From Marinilabiliaceae bacterium JC040 (GTDB taxonomy: Bacteria > Bacteroidota > Bacteroidia > Bacteroidales > Marinifilaceae), in contig SNAP01000003.1 of NCBI GenBank assembly GCA_022496785.1, forward strand, positions 1 through 64,000: a DNA stretch of 64,000 nt. Reading direction: 5' to 3'. The notes under the pieces were generated by a model, which was given only the letters and a program-made list of their open reading frames with translations, was not told where the DNA came from and made no database searches. Positions within the stretch are counted from its first letter, which is position 1, and each line of letters opens with the position of its first letter. The translations under genes were made by a program, and so were the position numbers. Below are positions 28,443-37,910 of this stretch, in pieces.

Positions 28443-29090
28443 CTACATAACCTTAGCACAAGCTAAGATACTAATAAAGATTACGGCATATACAATATAA
28501 TAGTACGATAAATTTGTTTTCTTATAAACATCAATATTTAAAAATCTATTACAAATTTTATACATTAATAATCCACATAAAGCTCCTAAAATACCTCCAC
28601 AGATAACATCTCCAGGGAAATGTACTGCTAAATATATTCTAGAATAAGAAACTGCAACTGCCCAAAACAACATACTTATAGTAAACCATCTCTTTTTAAA
28701 TAACATACTAGCAAATACTGTTAAACCAAAGACATTAGCTGCATGAGAAGAAACAAAACCAAATTTACCTCCTCTTTTTCCATGCACTATATGCACAATG
28801 TCACCCAAAATAGGATCTCTAGAAGGTCTCCACCTCTCAAATAATGGTTTAAAAATTGAAGATGAAATTTGATCACATAAAACAATACAAACAACACAAG
28901 CTAAAAGAACCCAAATAGCAGTTTTCTTTTCAACTTTATTAAAGAAATAGTATATAATTATCAAATATAGAGGAATCCATATATCTTTTGCAGATAAGAG
29001 CCACATTACGGTATCAAAAAAATGGTTATGAATTGAATTCAGAAACACTAACAGCTCTCTATCTAAATCAACTAAAGAAAGTAAAGTCAT
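28443..29090 (-). CDS. PAP2-family membrane phosphatase
   Basis: 215 residues with about five membrane helices. The three phosphatase motifs are KPLFERWRPSRDP (motif 1), GFVSSHAANVFG (motif 2) and SRIYLAVHFPGDVICG (motif 3). Family members remove phosphate from undecaprenyl pyrophosphate, lipid A or phosphatidic acid at the periplasmic face. The substrate cannot be told from sequence. Probably in one operon with topB. Confidence 0.9.
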   Translation of the reverse strand: MTLLSLVDLDRELLVFLNSIHNHFFDTVMWLLSAKDIWIPLYLIIIYYFFNKVEKKTAIWVLLACVVCIVLCDQISSSIFKPLFERWRPSRDPILGDIVHIVHGKRGGKFGFVSSHAANVFGLTVFASMLFKKRWFTISMLFWAVAVSYSRIYLAVHFPGDVICGGILGALCGLLMYKICNRFLNIDVYKKTNLSYYYIVYAVIFISILACAKVM

Positions 29091-29119
29091 AATATTAAAA
29101 ATATAAATGTATTTATAAC

Positions 29120-29153
29120 AAATCCTTCACAAAAGAATATTCATGAAGGATTT
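29120..29153 (-). terminator. Intrinsic terminator after YqeY-like gene
   Basis: AAATCCTTCA (29120-29129) pairs with TGAAGGATTT (29144-29153), 16 bases after the gene on the minus strand. Confidence 0.75.
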
Positions 29154-29168
29154 ACTAATTAGAAATAA

Positions 29169-29618
29169 TTAGGCAAGAGCCTTTTTCACTTGCTCAGAAA
29201 TTAATTTTCCATCAGCTTTTCCAGCAAGTTTTTTTGAAGCAACACCCATTACTTTTCCCATATCTTTCATACTAGAAGCTCCCAGTTCAGTAATAATATC
29301 TTTTACTACAGTTTCTAATTCTTCAACAGATAATTGTTTAGGAAGATATTTTTCATAAACATGAACTTGAGCCATTTCTTCATCAAATAAATCTTCTCTA
29401 CCTTGCTCTTTGTATATTCCTGCTGCATCCTTACCTTGTTTAGATAATTTTGTAATAATCTTTATACAATCAGCATCTGTTATTTCTCCATTAAAATCCT
29501 TAGAAGTCTTAGCTTCAAGAATAACTTTCTTTACTCCTCTAATAGCACCTAAAGCAACTTTATCTTTTGCTTTCATAGCTGCTTTCAAATCCTGTTGTAA
29601 TTGTTCTTCTATACTCAT
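29169..29618 (-). CDS. yqeY: GatB/YqeY-domain protein
   Basis: 149 residues, all helical. MSIEEQLQQDLKAAMKAKDK at the start, LGAIRGVKKVILEA, the middle YLPKQLSVEEL and the end GKVMGVASKKLAGKADGK match the YqeY family, which resembles the tRNA-binding tail of GatB. The biochemical role is not settled. A -7 element TAATTTTG lies at 29655-29648 on the minus strand, divergent from the MATE promoter. Confidence 0.93.
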   Translation of the reverse strand: MSIEEQLQQDLKAAMKAKDKVALGAIRGVKKVILEAKTSKDFNGEITDADCIKIITKLSKQGKDAAGIYKEQGREDLFDEEMAQVHVYEKYLPKQLSVEELETVVKDIITELGASSMKDMGKVMGVASKKLAGKADGKLISEQVKKALA

Positions 29619-29647
29619 AACTATATTTTGTTTTTAATTACCTCTAA

Positions 29648-29655
29648 CAAAATTA
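29648..29655 (-). promoter_or_regulatory. -7 element of yqeY
   Basis: TAATTTTG on the minus strand, 30 bases before the ATG. Confidence 0.5.
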
Positions 29656-29690
29656 GCAAGTATTTATTACCTATCCTATAATTTAATTGA

Positions 29691-29698
29691 TAAATTTG
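29691..29698 (+). promoter_or_regulatory. -7 element of the MATE gene; decides its start
   Basis: TAAATTTG, 22 bases before the ATG at 29720. An earlier in-frame codon at 29687 lies upstream of this element and so cannot be the usual start. Confidence 0.6.
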
Positions 29699-29719
29699 CC
29701 ACTTGAAGAACAAAAATAT

Positions 29720-31048
29720 ATGAAAACAAGCATAAAATATAAAAACATATGGACAATAGCTTATCCTATAATAGTAGGAAGCATTGCTCAAAACATTATA
29801 ACACTTACAGATACAGCATTTTTAGGTCATGTTAGCGAAATAGCTTTGGGCGCTGTTGCATTAGCTGGTCTATTATATATTGTATTTACAATGTTAATGT
29901 GGGGATTCTCCACAGGTCTGCAAATAGTTGTAGCTAGAAATTATGGGGAGAAAAATAATAGAATGATAGGTGCTAATTTTGATAATGCATTAGTATTTTC
30001 ACTACTATTAAGTGTTTTTCTTTTCGTAATAATGAAGATAAATGCTCATTCTCTATTGAATTTACTACTAAAATCAGATAATATATACCAAGCTAGTGCC
30101 GATTATTTAAATATACGATCTTGGGGGATTTTTATTAGTGGTATAAACTATTTATATAGAGGATTTTATATTGGAATTACAAAGACAAAAGTAATTGGAC
30201 AAACAACCTTTATAATGGCCATCGTAAATATTCTAATAGATTATTTATTAATCTTTGGTAAATTTGGTTTACCAGAATTAGGTGTTGAAGGAGCTGCCAT
30301 AGCATCAGTATGTGCAGAAATTGTAGCTCTAATATATTTCACAATTTATACAATACATAAAGGGAATAATAAAAGATATCATTTCTTTAAAAAGAATTCA
30401 TTAAATCTAAATTTACTATATAGATTAGTCAAGATATCAATTCCAACAATGGTACAAAGTTTCTTATCTTTAGCCTGTTGGTTCTTATTTTTCATTTTTG
30501 TAGAGAATCTTGGAGAACGTCCAATAGCATCAGCAAACATAGTAAGAAGTTTATATATGCTTATCAATGTGCCAATTTGGGCATTTGGAGCTGCAGCAAG
30601 TACTTTAACAAGTCAATTAATTGGAGCACGAAGACAAAGCGAGGTATTTCCTATGCTAAGAAAAGTTGCTATAATATCTACTATTTGTGTTGTTTCTTCT
30701 ACACTTATGGTATTACTTTTTCCATCCACATTCCTTTCAATATATACAGATAATAAAGAATTAATATCTTACTCTATAAATTCACTCTTTGTTGTTGGTT
30801 CCTCTTCAATTTTCTTTGGATTTAGTATTACATTCTTTCAAGCTGTTTCAGGTACAGGAAAAACTCAGCATGCTATGTATATAGAAATAGCTGTACTATT
30901 ATTTTACACTTTATATGCGTGGTTTTTAAGTAGTCAATTAAAATTAGATGTTGCATATGTATGGACAAGTGAACCTATATACGCATTTTTACTTGGTATT
31001 TCTTCATATGTATATATGAGAAGATATCGTTTAATTACAAATGATTAA
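29720..31048 (+). CDS. MATE-family efflux transporter
   Basis: 442 residues and about 12 membrane helices. WTIAYPIIVGSIAQNIITLTD and TAFLGHVSEIALGAVALAG are the first-helix signature; the second half repeats with IPTMVQSFLSLACWF and the INVPIWAFGAAASTLTSQ segment. It exports small cationic molecules or drugs using a sodium or proton gradient; the substrate is unknown. It ends 4 bases before the convergent outer-membrane protein gene, with no obvious terminator between. Confidence 0.93.
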   Translation: MKTSIKYKNIWTIAYPIIVGSIAQNIITLTDTAFLGHVSEIALGAVALAGLLYIVFTMLMWGFSTGLQIVVARNYGEKNNRMIGANFDNALVFSLLLSVFLFVIMKINAHSLLNLLLKSDNIYQASADYLNIRSWGIFISGINYLYRGFYIGITKTKVIGQTTFIMAIVNILIDYLLIFGKFGLPELGVEGAAIASVCAEIVALIYFTIYTIHKGNNKRYHFFKKNSLNLNLLYRLVKISIPTMVQSFLSLACWFLFFIFVENLGERPIASANIVRSLYMLINVPIWAFGAAASTLTSQLIGARRQSEVFPMLRKVAIISTICVVSSTLMVLLFPSTFLSIYTDNKELISYSINSLFVVGSSSIFFGFSITFFQAVSGTGKTQHAMYIEIAVLLFYTLYAWFLSSQLKLDVAYVWTSEPIYAFLLGISSYVYMRRYRLITND

Positions 31049-31052
31049 ATGA

Positions 31053-32834
31053 TTATTTATAACCGATAGTAGAAGGTTTTTCAAATCCTAAATTTATATA
31101 ATTATTCAATCTATTATTTTTTGCAATAATATTAAAACGATTAATGTCACTAGGGATTCTAGGATAGTAAGTTAATCTAAGATTCAAGGTTTTAAAGATT
31201 AATTTCTCATTATTAATTTTGAAACCAATACCAATTCCGTAATATGGCTTACTATTAAAAATAAAAGAGCTACTATTAGTTATCCAACCAAAATCAGTAA
31301 ACACATATGAAGACATTCTATTTCCATTCTTCATATATGGGAAATAAATATTTTGGGTTAACTGAAAACTTAATTTCTGTGTTCCCACAAGTTTCTTACT
31401 TGAAAAATCTCTTAAATAATCATCAAAAAACATGAAATCATATTTATATCTCTCAATTCCTGTTGAATACAATCCATTAATTTCAAATCTAGCTCTTTGC
31501 CTAAATAAACGATATAATTTTGTAATAACCTGACCTCTACATCTTATACTACCTCTTTCATATACATTCCTATTAAAATATCCCCCATATTTTATTTGGT
31601 ATGCAATATATTCCATAGATCTTTTAAAAAAGATAACCTTTGAAAACTCTCCTCCTAAATAAAGTAAATCAGCTAATTCATTCTTTTCCCTTCCAATTGT
31701 AACATTACATTTATACCCATCCGTAATGTCTTCAGTTTCACCTAAACCATGAATATAGTTAGATTTAAAATACTGTCTTTTACAAAATTGAGAAGAAAAT
31801 AAAATGCTTCTAGTATCCATATAATAATTAAATAAGTTTGGATCCAGAGGATTAGCAAGAGTATTTAATTTGGTATACGATACAGCATTAATTATTTGGT
31901 ATATACCTTTCCGATTACTATATATATTATGAGCACGGCCTAACCAAATATCTATTAAATCATAATTAAAGATTTTATTATTTTTATGCCTTGTATCATC
32001 GTCAATATATTTTGTATCTATAACATGCTTATAACTTAAAAGTCCAGCAAATTTTGTTGTTGTAAAAGTAAAATCTCTCTTTAGAGAAGTATAGAAACTT
32101 CTAGCCTTATTTCCACTATTAAATCTAGCAGTAAAATCGATATATGTTCTTCTTATATTTCGTATATTATAAGCTAAAAGATAAGACATCTTAACAGAAT
32201 CCTTGGAATTATATCCCACTCCTCCTTCAAGTTCATGAGCTACTCCCCATAAATTTCTATTTGTTCCAATAAATTCTATTCTATTAATAAAATTGGTATT
32301 AATCTCAGCACCTAAAGAAAATGTATCCTCACAAATTATATAAACGTCTACTTTAGAATCTTTATTTTTAACAATATTGATACTCACATCATTAAAAATT
32401 CTAAATGTTCGTAATAACCTTTCTGTTTCAGCCATCTCTAAACACGAAACCTTATTCCCTTTTTTAAAGGGTACAAACCTTTCTACATATGCCTCACTTG
32501 TAGGAGAATGTAGTTTATTGCCAATCAATTCAAGTTTTTCAAGGAATCTCATACTATCAGATTTTGAAACATTAAATGGCTTTAAAACAATAATCTTCAC
32601 ATCATTAATAATTAAATCTTCAAAATCAATAAACTTTGATTCTAAATCTTCAACAAATGCAGGTTTAGATTTTTTTTTAAGAAGATATCTATTGAAATTA
32701 TCTACAAAGAAAGATTTCACACTTACACTATCTTTTGAAATAGAATCATTCTTTACGTTTTGGGCGACAATATTATTGCCCAAAATCATTAGAATAATAA
32801 ATAAAGAGAAACAATGTAAGATTTTCTTATGCAT
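31053..32834 (-). CDS. Omp85-like outer-membrane protein with a POTRA-like domain
   Basis: 593 residues from the ATG at 32834, where the signal peptide starts (MHKKILHCFSLFIILMILG). A POTRA-like region (residues about 90-160) includes LLRTFRIFNDVSINIV, followed by a C-terminal beta-barrel with alternating residues from about 180 to the end. BamA/TamA/ShlB relatives insert or pass proteins or lipids at the outer membrane. Only one POTRA is clear and the gene stands alone, so the cargo is unknown. A -7 element TAAATTTG at 32847-32840 (minus) leaves almost no leader before this ATG. Confidence 0.75.
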   Translation of the reverse strand: MHKKILHCFSLFIILMILGNNIVAQNVKNDSISKDSVSVKSFFVDNFNRYLLKKKSKPAFVEDLESKFIDFEDLIINDVKIIVLKPFNVSKSDSMRFLEKLELIGNKLHSPTSEAYVERFVPFKKGNKVSCLEMAETERLLRTFRIFNDVSINIVKNKDSKVDVYIICEDTFSLGAEINTNFINRIEFIGTNRNLWGVAHELEGGVGYNSKDSVKMSYLLAYNIRNIRRTYIDFTARFNSGNKARSFYTSLKRDFTFTTTKFAGLLSYKHVIDTKYIDDDTRHKNNKIFNYDLIDIWLGRAHNIYSNRKGIYQIINAVSYTKLNTLANPLDPNLFNYYMDTRSILFSSQFCKRQYFKSNYIHGLGETEDITDGYKCNVTIGREKNELADLLYLGGEFSKVIFFKRSMEYIAYQIKYGGYFNRNVYERGSIRCRGQVITKLYRLFRQRARFEINGLYSTGIERYKYDFMFFDDYLRDFSSKKLVGTQKLSFQLTQNIYFPYMKNGNRMSSYVFTDFGWITNSSSFIFNSKPYYGIGIGFKINNEKLIFKTLNLRLTYYPRIPSDINRFNIIAKNNRLNNYINLGFEKPSTIGYK

Positions 32835-32864
32835 AATAACAAATTTAAATAATATTTCTAACAT

Positions 32865-33275
32865 ATGACACTTAATTCTACTTTAGAATATATCAAAATA
32901 TAGTCTAAAGTAGGGTGTTTATTAATTTAATTAAGCTATTTATTAAAACAGTATTTTAGATTTAATTAACATATACTTTATAATTAACTAAATAAATACA
33001 TTAATTATACATAATAAGATAATCTATTGTATAATCAACTAGTCTAAAGAGCTAATATTTTAGTATTATACAAATAAATTAAGGTTTCTTAAAATAAATA
33101 AATATCAAAAAACTAAAAAATGTTAATTTCATCTTTATAATCAATAGGAAGCCCTATTTATTTTATAAAATTTCTTTAAATTCTCATTTTATTAATTACT
33201 TTTACAATTAAGGTCATATATGAGAAGCATATATATTAACTAAATAATTAATTTAACTTTCAATACTTACAAGTT
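32865..33275. other. AT-rich intergenic region upstream of pckA
   Basis: About 400 bases without a gene. It holds direct copies of ATTAACTAAATAA at 32983 and 33235 and the palindrome TCATATATGA at 33214-33223, but no convincing RNA structure. The pckA promoter must lie here; only a 7-of-8 match to TAnnTTTG (TACTTTTA near 33197) is visible. Confidence 0.4.
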
Positions 33276-34928
33276 ATGGCAAATAAAGATTATATAGCTC
33301 AAATCAAGAGCATGATTTCTTCGCATAAAGGTATTAAACTTGATTGTGAGAGAAAGACACTTATTAAAGAATCTGTCGACAATAAAGAATGTATATTAAC
33401 AGAAGGTGGTGCATTAGCAACGTGGACTCCTGATCATTCAACAGGTCGTAGCCCTAAAGATACATACATTGTGTGTAATCCTGGAAGTGAAAACAATATA
33501 GACTGGACATCTCCAAATAATATTAAACTTGATGCAGATACATTTAGTATGGTATTAGAAGATGCAGTTGAAGTATTAGCTTCTAAAGAAGTTGTATACA
33601 CAACAGATAGAGTAATTGGAGCTGATTCAAGATACGCATTACCTGTAACAACAATATCAGACAACGCTTTAGTTGAGGTATTTGCAGACAATATGTTCCG
33701 TCCTGTACCATCAGACATCGAAAAATCAACTTTTGCTGATAGAGAATTCTATCTATTATCATTACCATACGATTATCTTGATAGAGATAAATATAAAGGA
33801 AGATTAAGAGATATGCCTAATGGTGAAACATCTAATATGTGTGTAGTTATGAACTACGATGAACGTATTGGTATTGTATTTGGTTCAGCATATTGTGGAT
33901 CTAATAAAAAATTAATGTTCACTGTAATGAACTATTATTTACCACTAGAAGGTGTTCTTCCATTACACTGTTCAGCAAACGAAGGAAATGATGGTAATTC
34001 AGCCTTACTATTAGGTCTTTCAGGAACAGGAAAAACCACATTATCAGCAGATCCAGCTAGAAAATTACTTGGAGATGATGAGCATGGATGGAGTGAAGAA
34101 GGTATCTTCAACTTCGAAAATGGTTGTTATGCTAAAATGATAGATATCAAAAGAGAAAACGAACCAGAAATCTATGATGCAGTAATGCACAAAGACGATT
34201 ATTTAAATCATGGAGCAATCTTAGAAAACGCTATGGTTTATCCTAATGGAAGTGTAGATTTCTTTGATACTCGTTATACTCCAAATTCAAGATCTTCATA
34301 TCCACTTAGTTTCTTAAGTAATATTAAAGAAGATTCTTGTGCTGGACATCCAAATACAATCTTATTCTTAACAGCTGATGCTTACGGAGTATTACCTCCA
34401 ATATCTGAACTAACAAAAGATCAAGCAATGCTTTGGTTCTTAATGGGATATACTTCAAAACTTGCTGGAACAGAAACAGGTGTAACTGAACCACAAGCTA
34501 CATTTTCAAGATTCTTTGGTCAACCATTCATGCCTTGGAAACCTAGTAAATATGCTGATATGTTAGGTGAAAAAATGGAAAAATTCAATACTAAAGTATA
34601 TCTTGTAAACACTGGATGGAGCGGTGGATCTTATGGAACAGGTTCTCGTATTAAATTAAAATATACTAGAGCAATGGTAAATGCTGCATTGAGTGGAGAA
34701 TTATCAAATGTTGAATTTAAGCACAACGATACATTCCATTTAAATGTACCTCAATCATGTCCTGAAGTTCCTTCTGAAATTCTAAATCCAAAAGATACTT
34801 GGGAAGATAAATCACAATACGATAAGACAGCTCAAAAATTAGCAGAACAATTTGCTAAGAATTTTGATAAGAATTACGGAATGCAAGATATAGCAGAAAA
34901 CGTAATTAAAGAATGTCCTGGGAAATAA
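33276..34928 (+). CDS. pckA: Phosphoenolpyruvate carboxykinase (ATP)
   Basis: 550 residues, the usual length. Substrate site HSTGRSPKDTYIV, Walker A GLSGTGKTTLS at about 247-257, the following DDEHGWSEEGIFNFENGCYAK (landmarks DDEHGW and FENGCYAK) and MPWKPSKYADMLGEK are present. It interconverts oxaloacetate and PEP; in Bacteroidales it often works toward oxaloacetate in fermentation. Codon use is more regular than in neighbours, as expected for a strongly expressed gene. Confidence 0.98.
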   Translation: MANKDYIAQIKSMISSHKGIKLDCERKTLIKESVDNKECILTEGGALATWTPDHSTGRSPKDTYIVCNPGSENNIDWTSPNNIKLDADTFSMVLEDAVEVLASKEVVYTTDRVIGADSRYALPVTTISDNALVEVFADNMFRPVPSDIEKSTFADREFYLLSLPYDYLDRDKYKGRLRDMPNGETSNMCVVMNYDERIGIVFGSAYCGSNKKLMFTVMNYYLPLEGVLPLHCSANEGNDGNSALLLGLSGTGKTTLSADPARKLLGDDEHGWSEEGIFNFENGCYAKMIDIKRENEPEIYDAVMHKDDYLNHGAILENAMVYPNGSVDFFDTRYTPNSRSSYPLSFLSNIKEDSCAGHPNTILFLTADAYGVLPPISELTKDQAMLWFLMGYTSKLAGTETGVTEPQATFSRFFGQPFMPWKPSKYADMLGEKMEKFNTKVYLVNTGWSGGSYGTGSRIKLKYTRAMVNAALSGELSNVEFKHNDTFHLNVPQSCPEVPSEILNPKDTWEDKSQYDKTAQKLAEQFAKNFDKNYGMQDIAENVIKECPGK

Positions 34929-34949
34929 AACCCATATATATTAACCGAA

Positions 34950-34972
34950 GGGTATAACATCTTGTTATACCC
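34950..34972 (+). terminator. Intrinsic terminator of pckA
   Basis: Perfect 9-bp stem GGGTATAAC / GTTATACCC with a 5-nt loop, then TTTTT. Confidence 0.9.
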
Positions 34973-34989
34973 TTTTTAATTCAAATAAA

Positions 34990-35916
34990 ATGTTTTTTAT
35001 TAATGCATTTAAAGGAAATAATAAGTTCTTAACTTATCTATTAGGAACTATTTTAATTATAATTATTACACAAATTATAGGTATACTTCCCCTAATTATT
35101 ACTCTATTGGTTCAAACAATAAATAGTGGAAGTGTTGATTTAAGTAGTCTTAGTGAAGTATCAAAAATTACATCTTCACAAAATCTCAATTTATTACTAA
35201 TGCTTTTCCCTTTTGTATTAGGCTTTATAACTTATTTTATAATTATAAAATATTTACATCATAAGAAAATTAAAGATGTCATAACAGAAAGACCTAAATT
35301 CGATATAAAACGTTTTATTATAAGTTTTTCTGTTTGGGGTGGTCTTACATTAATATCATTATTTTTTAGTGTATCCTCAAACAATTCATCTTTAGTATGG
35401 AATTTTCAACCTCAAGAGTTTTTTGTTTTATTAGCTATCGGGCTACTTATATTACCTATGCAAACTTCTTTTGAAGAATTTCTATTTAGAAGTTATTTTA
35501 TGCAAGGATTCGCTGTTACAACTAAAACAAGATGGGCGCCACTTTTAGTAACATCAATAGTTTTTGGTCTACTTCATTCTGCAAATCCTGAAGTTCAAGA
35601 ATTTGGTTTTCTAACAGCTATGCCTACTTATATTATAATGGGATTAGTATTAGGATTAACAGTAGTAATGGATGGAGGGTTAGAGATTGCTTTAGGTCTT
35701 CATTATGCTAATAACCTTTTCTCTTCATTATTGTATACTAGCGATACATCGACACTACAAACTCCTGCACTATTCTTAGACACTAAACCAGAAATGAGTC
35801 CATTCGAAAGTGTTGGAATTTTAATATATAGTATCATCTTCATATTAATATGTAAACGCATATTTAAGTGGAAAGATTGGGGTAAGATTTTCAGAAAAAT
35901 TGAAATAGATAAATAA
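34990..35916 (+). CDS. CPBP-family intramembrane metalloprotease (CAAX-like)
   Basis: 308 residues with about eight membrane helices. The family motifs are EEFLFRSYFMQG (EExxxR), FGLLHSAN (FxxxH) and a late LHYANN (HxxxN/B). Bacterial members process peptides or act as immunity proteins; no bacteriocin gene is adjacent, so the substrate is unknown. Confidence 0.9.
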   Translation: MFFINAFKGNNKFLTYLLGTILIIIITQIIGILPLIITLLVQTINSGSVDLSSLSEVSKITSSQNLNLLLMLFPFVLGFITYFIIIKYLHHKKIKDVITERPKFDIKRFIISFSVWGGLTLISLFFSVSSNNSSLVWNFQPQEFFVLLAIGLLILPMQTSFEEFLFRSYFMQGFAVTTKTRWAPLLVTSIVFGLLHSANPEVQEFGFLTAMPTYIIMGLVLGLTVVMDGGLEIALGLHYANNLFSSLLYTSDTSTLQTPALFLDTKPEMSPFESVGILIYSIIFILICKRIFKWKDWGKIFRKIEIDK

Positions 35917-35936
35917 TATAATCTCAAATAATAAAT

Positions 35937-35966
35937 AAAAGATCTTCTTAATTAAGAAGATCTTTT
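35937..35966. terminator. Bidirectional terminator
   Basis: A 30-bp near-perfect palindrome built on AAAGATCTTCTTAA and its complement, between two converging genes. Confidence 0.85.
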
Positions 35967-35974
35967 ATTATATA

Positions 35975-36271
35975 TCAAAAAACATTTTTCAATTCTACAA
36001 CTTCAATACTATTTACTAATCCTTCAGACATTTTTATAAAATCATGAAAATGTTTAGATTCCTTATGAATATTTAAAATTTCACTACTCTCCCATTCTTC
36101 ATACATTAAATAGTGAGTATCATCATTATTATCTAAATTCAGTGAATATTTAAGATTTCCTATTTCTTTTCTACTAGAATTAACTAAAGTTTCTAATAAA
36201 ATTTCAACATCCTTATTCTTTTCACTATGTATAAAGATATCTGCTACAACAATAATCTTTGAATTTTTCAT
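35975..36271 (-). CDS. Antibiotic-biosynthesis monooxygenase (ABM) domain protein
   Basis: 98 residues, ferredoxin-like dimeric barrel: IIVVADIFIHSEK, RKEIGNLKYSLNLD, YLMYEEWESSE and HFHDFIKMSEGLV. Such proteins act on quinones or other small aromatics, or simply bind them. It lies 3 bases after a nitroreductase gene on the same strand, pointing to a shared small-molecule redox role. Confidence 0.85.
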   Translation of the reverse strand: MKNSKIIVVADIFIHSEKNKDVEILLETLVNSSRKEIGNLKYSLNLDNNDDTHYLMYEEWESSEILNIHKESKHFHDFIKMSEGLVNSIEVVELKNVF

Positions 36272-36274
36272 TTT

Positions 36275-36934
36275 TTAATTCTCCCAACTTATTAGTTCAT
36301 TAGTATTCCTTCTAGTTTTTTCTGGAGCATCATTAACTCTATATCCAAAAGCCAACATATATGATATTCCATATTTAGAGGTATCAATATTAAAATCATT
36401 TTTTAATATTTCTTCTATCTTTTTCTTATTAAAACCTTCAATAGGACATGAATCTATATTAATCATGGCAGCAGAAGTCATCATATTCCCCATAGCAATG
36501 TACGATTGTTTTGAAGCCCAATCAAATAACGCTCTCTCTGTATTTAAATCAAAATCATCCTTTTGAAAATTCTTAAAATATTCTTTCATCATATCTATTA
36601 CATCATCTGGATAATTCTTCACATTTTTCATGAAATAATTTAAATATTCACTATCATACTTCATATATGCTGGCTGAAGAGTCAAACATAAGACGAAATG
36701 ACTAGCTGTATCCAATTTTAAACTAGCACCCCATGAAAATTCTTTTAATTTATTTCTTAAATCTCTATTTTGAACAACTAACAAATGCCATGGTTCAAAT
36801 CCAAATGAACTAGGTGATAATCTAGCTGTTTCAATAATAAATGAAAAGTCTTCCTCACTTATCTTCTTATTAATATCAAATTCCTTACAAGCATGTCTGT
36901 AATTAAATGCTTTTAAAATATCTTCTTTATTCAT
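36275..36934 (-). CDS. NAD(P)H-dependent nitroreductase-family oxidoreductase
   Basis: 219 residues, FMN-binding fold. RHACKEFDINKKISEEDF, ARLSPSSFGFEPWHLLVV, the central DWASKQSYIAMGNMMTSA, SCPIEGFN and late ISYMLAFGYR are typical of the YfkO/YdgI group. It reduces nitro compounds or quinones with FMN. The ABM gene follows. A -7 element TAAGTTTG (minus strand, 36972-36965) lies 31 bases upstream, divergent from the AraC gene. Confidence 0.92.
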   Translation of the reverse strand: MNKEDILKAFNYRHACKEFDINKKISEEDFSFIIETARLSPSSFGFEPWHLLVVQNRDLRNKLKEFSWGASLKLDTASHFVLCLTLQPAYMKYDSEYLNYFMKNVKNYPDDVIDMMKEYFKNFQKDDFDLNTERALFDWASKQSYIAMGNMMTSAAMINIDSCPIEGFNKKKIEEILKNDFNIDTSKYGISYMLAFGYRVNDAPEKTRRNTNELISWEN

Positions 36935-36964
36935 AACTAATAATTAAATTTTTATATTTGAATA

Positions 36965-36972
36965 CAAACTTA
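36965..36972 (-). promoter_or_regulatory. -7 element of nitroreductase-ABM genes
   Basis: TAAGTTTG on the minus strand matches TAnnTTTG. Confidence 0.5.
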
Positions 36973-37029
36973 TAGAATATCTAAGTTTTCAAATTGTATA
37001 AATTCATCATTTAACTGTACTTATTAAAC

Positions 37030-37881
37030 ATGCAAAGATTTAAACAAAATACTCCTTTTAAGATACTTGAATTAGATACTAATATTTGGAAATATCCTAT
37101 TCATACTCATAATCATTTTGAGATAGTATTTATAAAAGAAGGTTCTGGAACTCATACAATAAACAATATTAGTTTCCAATACAGAGATAAAGATATATTC
37201 ATTTTATCTCCTGGGGATTCTCATATTTTTAATATCAATTCAAATACAAAATTCTACTTTATTAAATTCACAGAATCTCTTTTTACAAGGGGAATTGATA
37301 TTATCAATAAAAAAAGATGGATAGAAAAAATTGAATCTGTTCTTTTAAATCCAAATCTACTTCCTGGAGATATAAAATATGAACAAAAAGATAAGGATAC
37401 AATGTTTCAATTGTTAGATATAATAATTGAAGAAAACTATTACGATAAAGAATATAAAGACTCTATAATAAGTGATACTGTAAGTATAATAATAAGTCTT
37501 ATTGCAAGAAATATTTGTAAAATATATTGCGAGAAACAAATAAATAATAAAAAAGATAAGAATAGAATGAATGACATTTTTTCTTATATACAAGAGAATA
37601 TATATATAAGTGAAAATCTAAAAATTGATAATATTGCAAATCATTTAAATCTTTCTAAAAATTATATTAGTATTTTTTTTAAGAAGAACTATGGAGAATC
37701 TTTACAACACTACATTTTAAAATATAGATTAATAATTGCTGAAAATAGAATAAGATTAAGTGATTACACTATTTCTGAAATAGCTTATCAATTAGGTTTT
37801 TCAGATGAAAGTCATTTTAATAAAGCCTTTAAAAAGAAATATAATATGAATCCAGGAGAATATAGAAAAAGAAATATATAG
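37030..37881 (+). CDS. AraC-family transcriptional regulator (cupin + HTH)
   Basis: 283 residues. The N-terminal cupin sensor (about 10-110) shows HTHNHFEIVFIKEGSG and ILSPGDSHIFNI. The C-terminal AraC HTH (about 185-283) has two helix-turn-helix units: IDNIANHLNLSKNYISIFFK and ISEIAYQLGFSDESHFNKAFK, ending NMNPGEYRKR. It is divergent from the nitroreductase-ABM pair, its likely target. The ligand is unknown. Confidence 0.93.
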   Translation: MQRFKQNTPFKILELDTNIWKYPIHTHNHFEIVFIKEGSGTHTINNISFQYRDKDIFILSPGDSHIFNINSNTKFYFIKFTESLFTRGIDIINKKRWIEKIESVLLNPNLLPGDIKYEQKDKDTMFQLLDIIIEENYYDKEYKDSIISDTVSIIISLIARNICKIYCEKQINNKKDKNRMNDIFSYIQENIYISENLKIDNIANHLNLSKNYISIFFKKNYGESLQHYILKYRLIIAENRIRLSDYTISEIAYQLGFSDESHFNKAFKKKYNMNPGEYRKRNI

Positions 37882-37905
37882 GTCTTCTCATTATAAAAAG
37901 ACCTA
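37879..37905. terminator. Terminator between converging genes
   Basis: TAGGTCTT pairs with AAGACCTA over an 11-nt AT-rich loop; it starts at the AraC stop codon. Confidence 0.7.
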
Positions 37906-37910
37906 TTAAT

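Noticed and set aside
29687-29719. Eleven-codon N-terminal extension of the MATE protein
   Set aside because: The codons overlap the -7 promoter element and precede the likely transcription start.
32983-33247. Direct copies of ATTAACTAAATAA upstream of pckA
   Set aside because: Composition is almost pure A/T, so 13-base matches are expected by chance; no further support.
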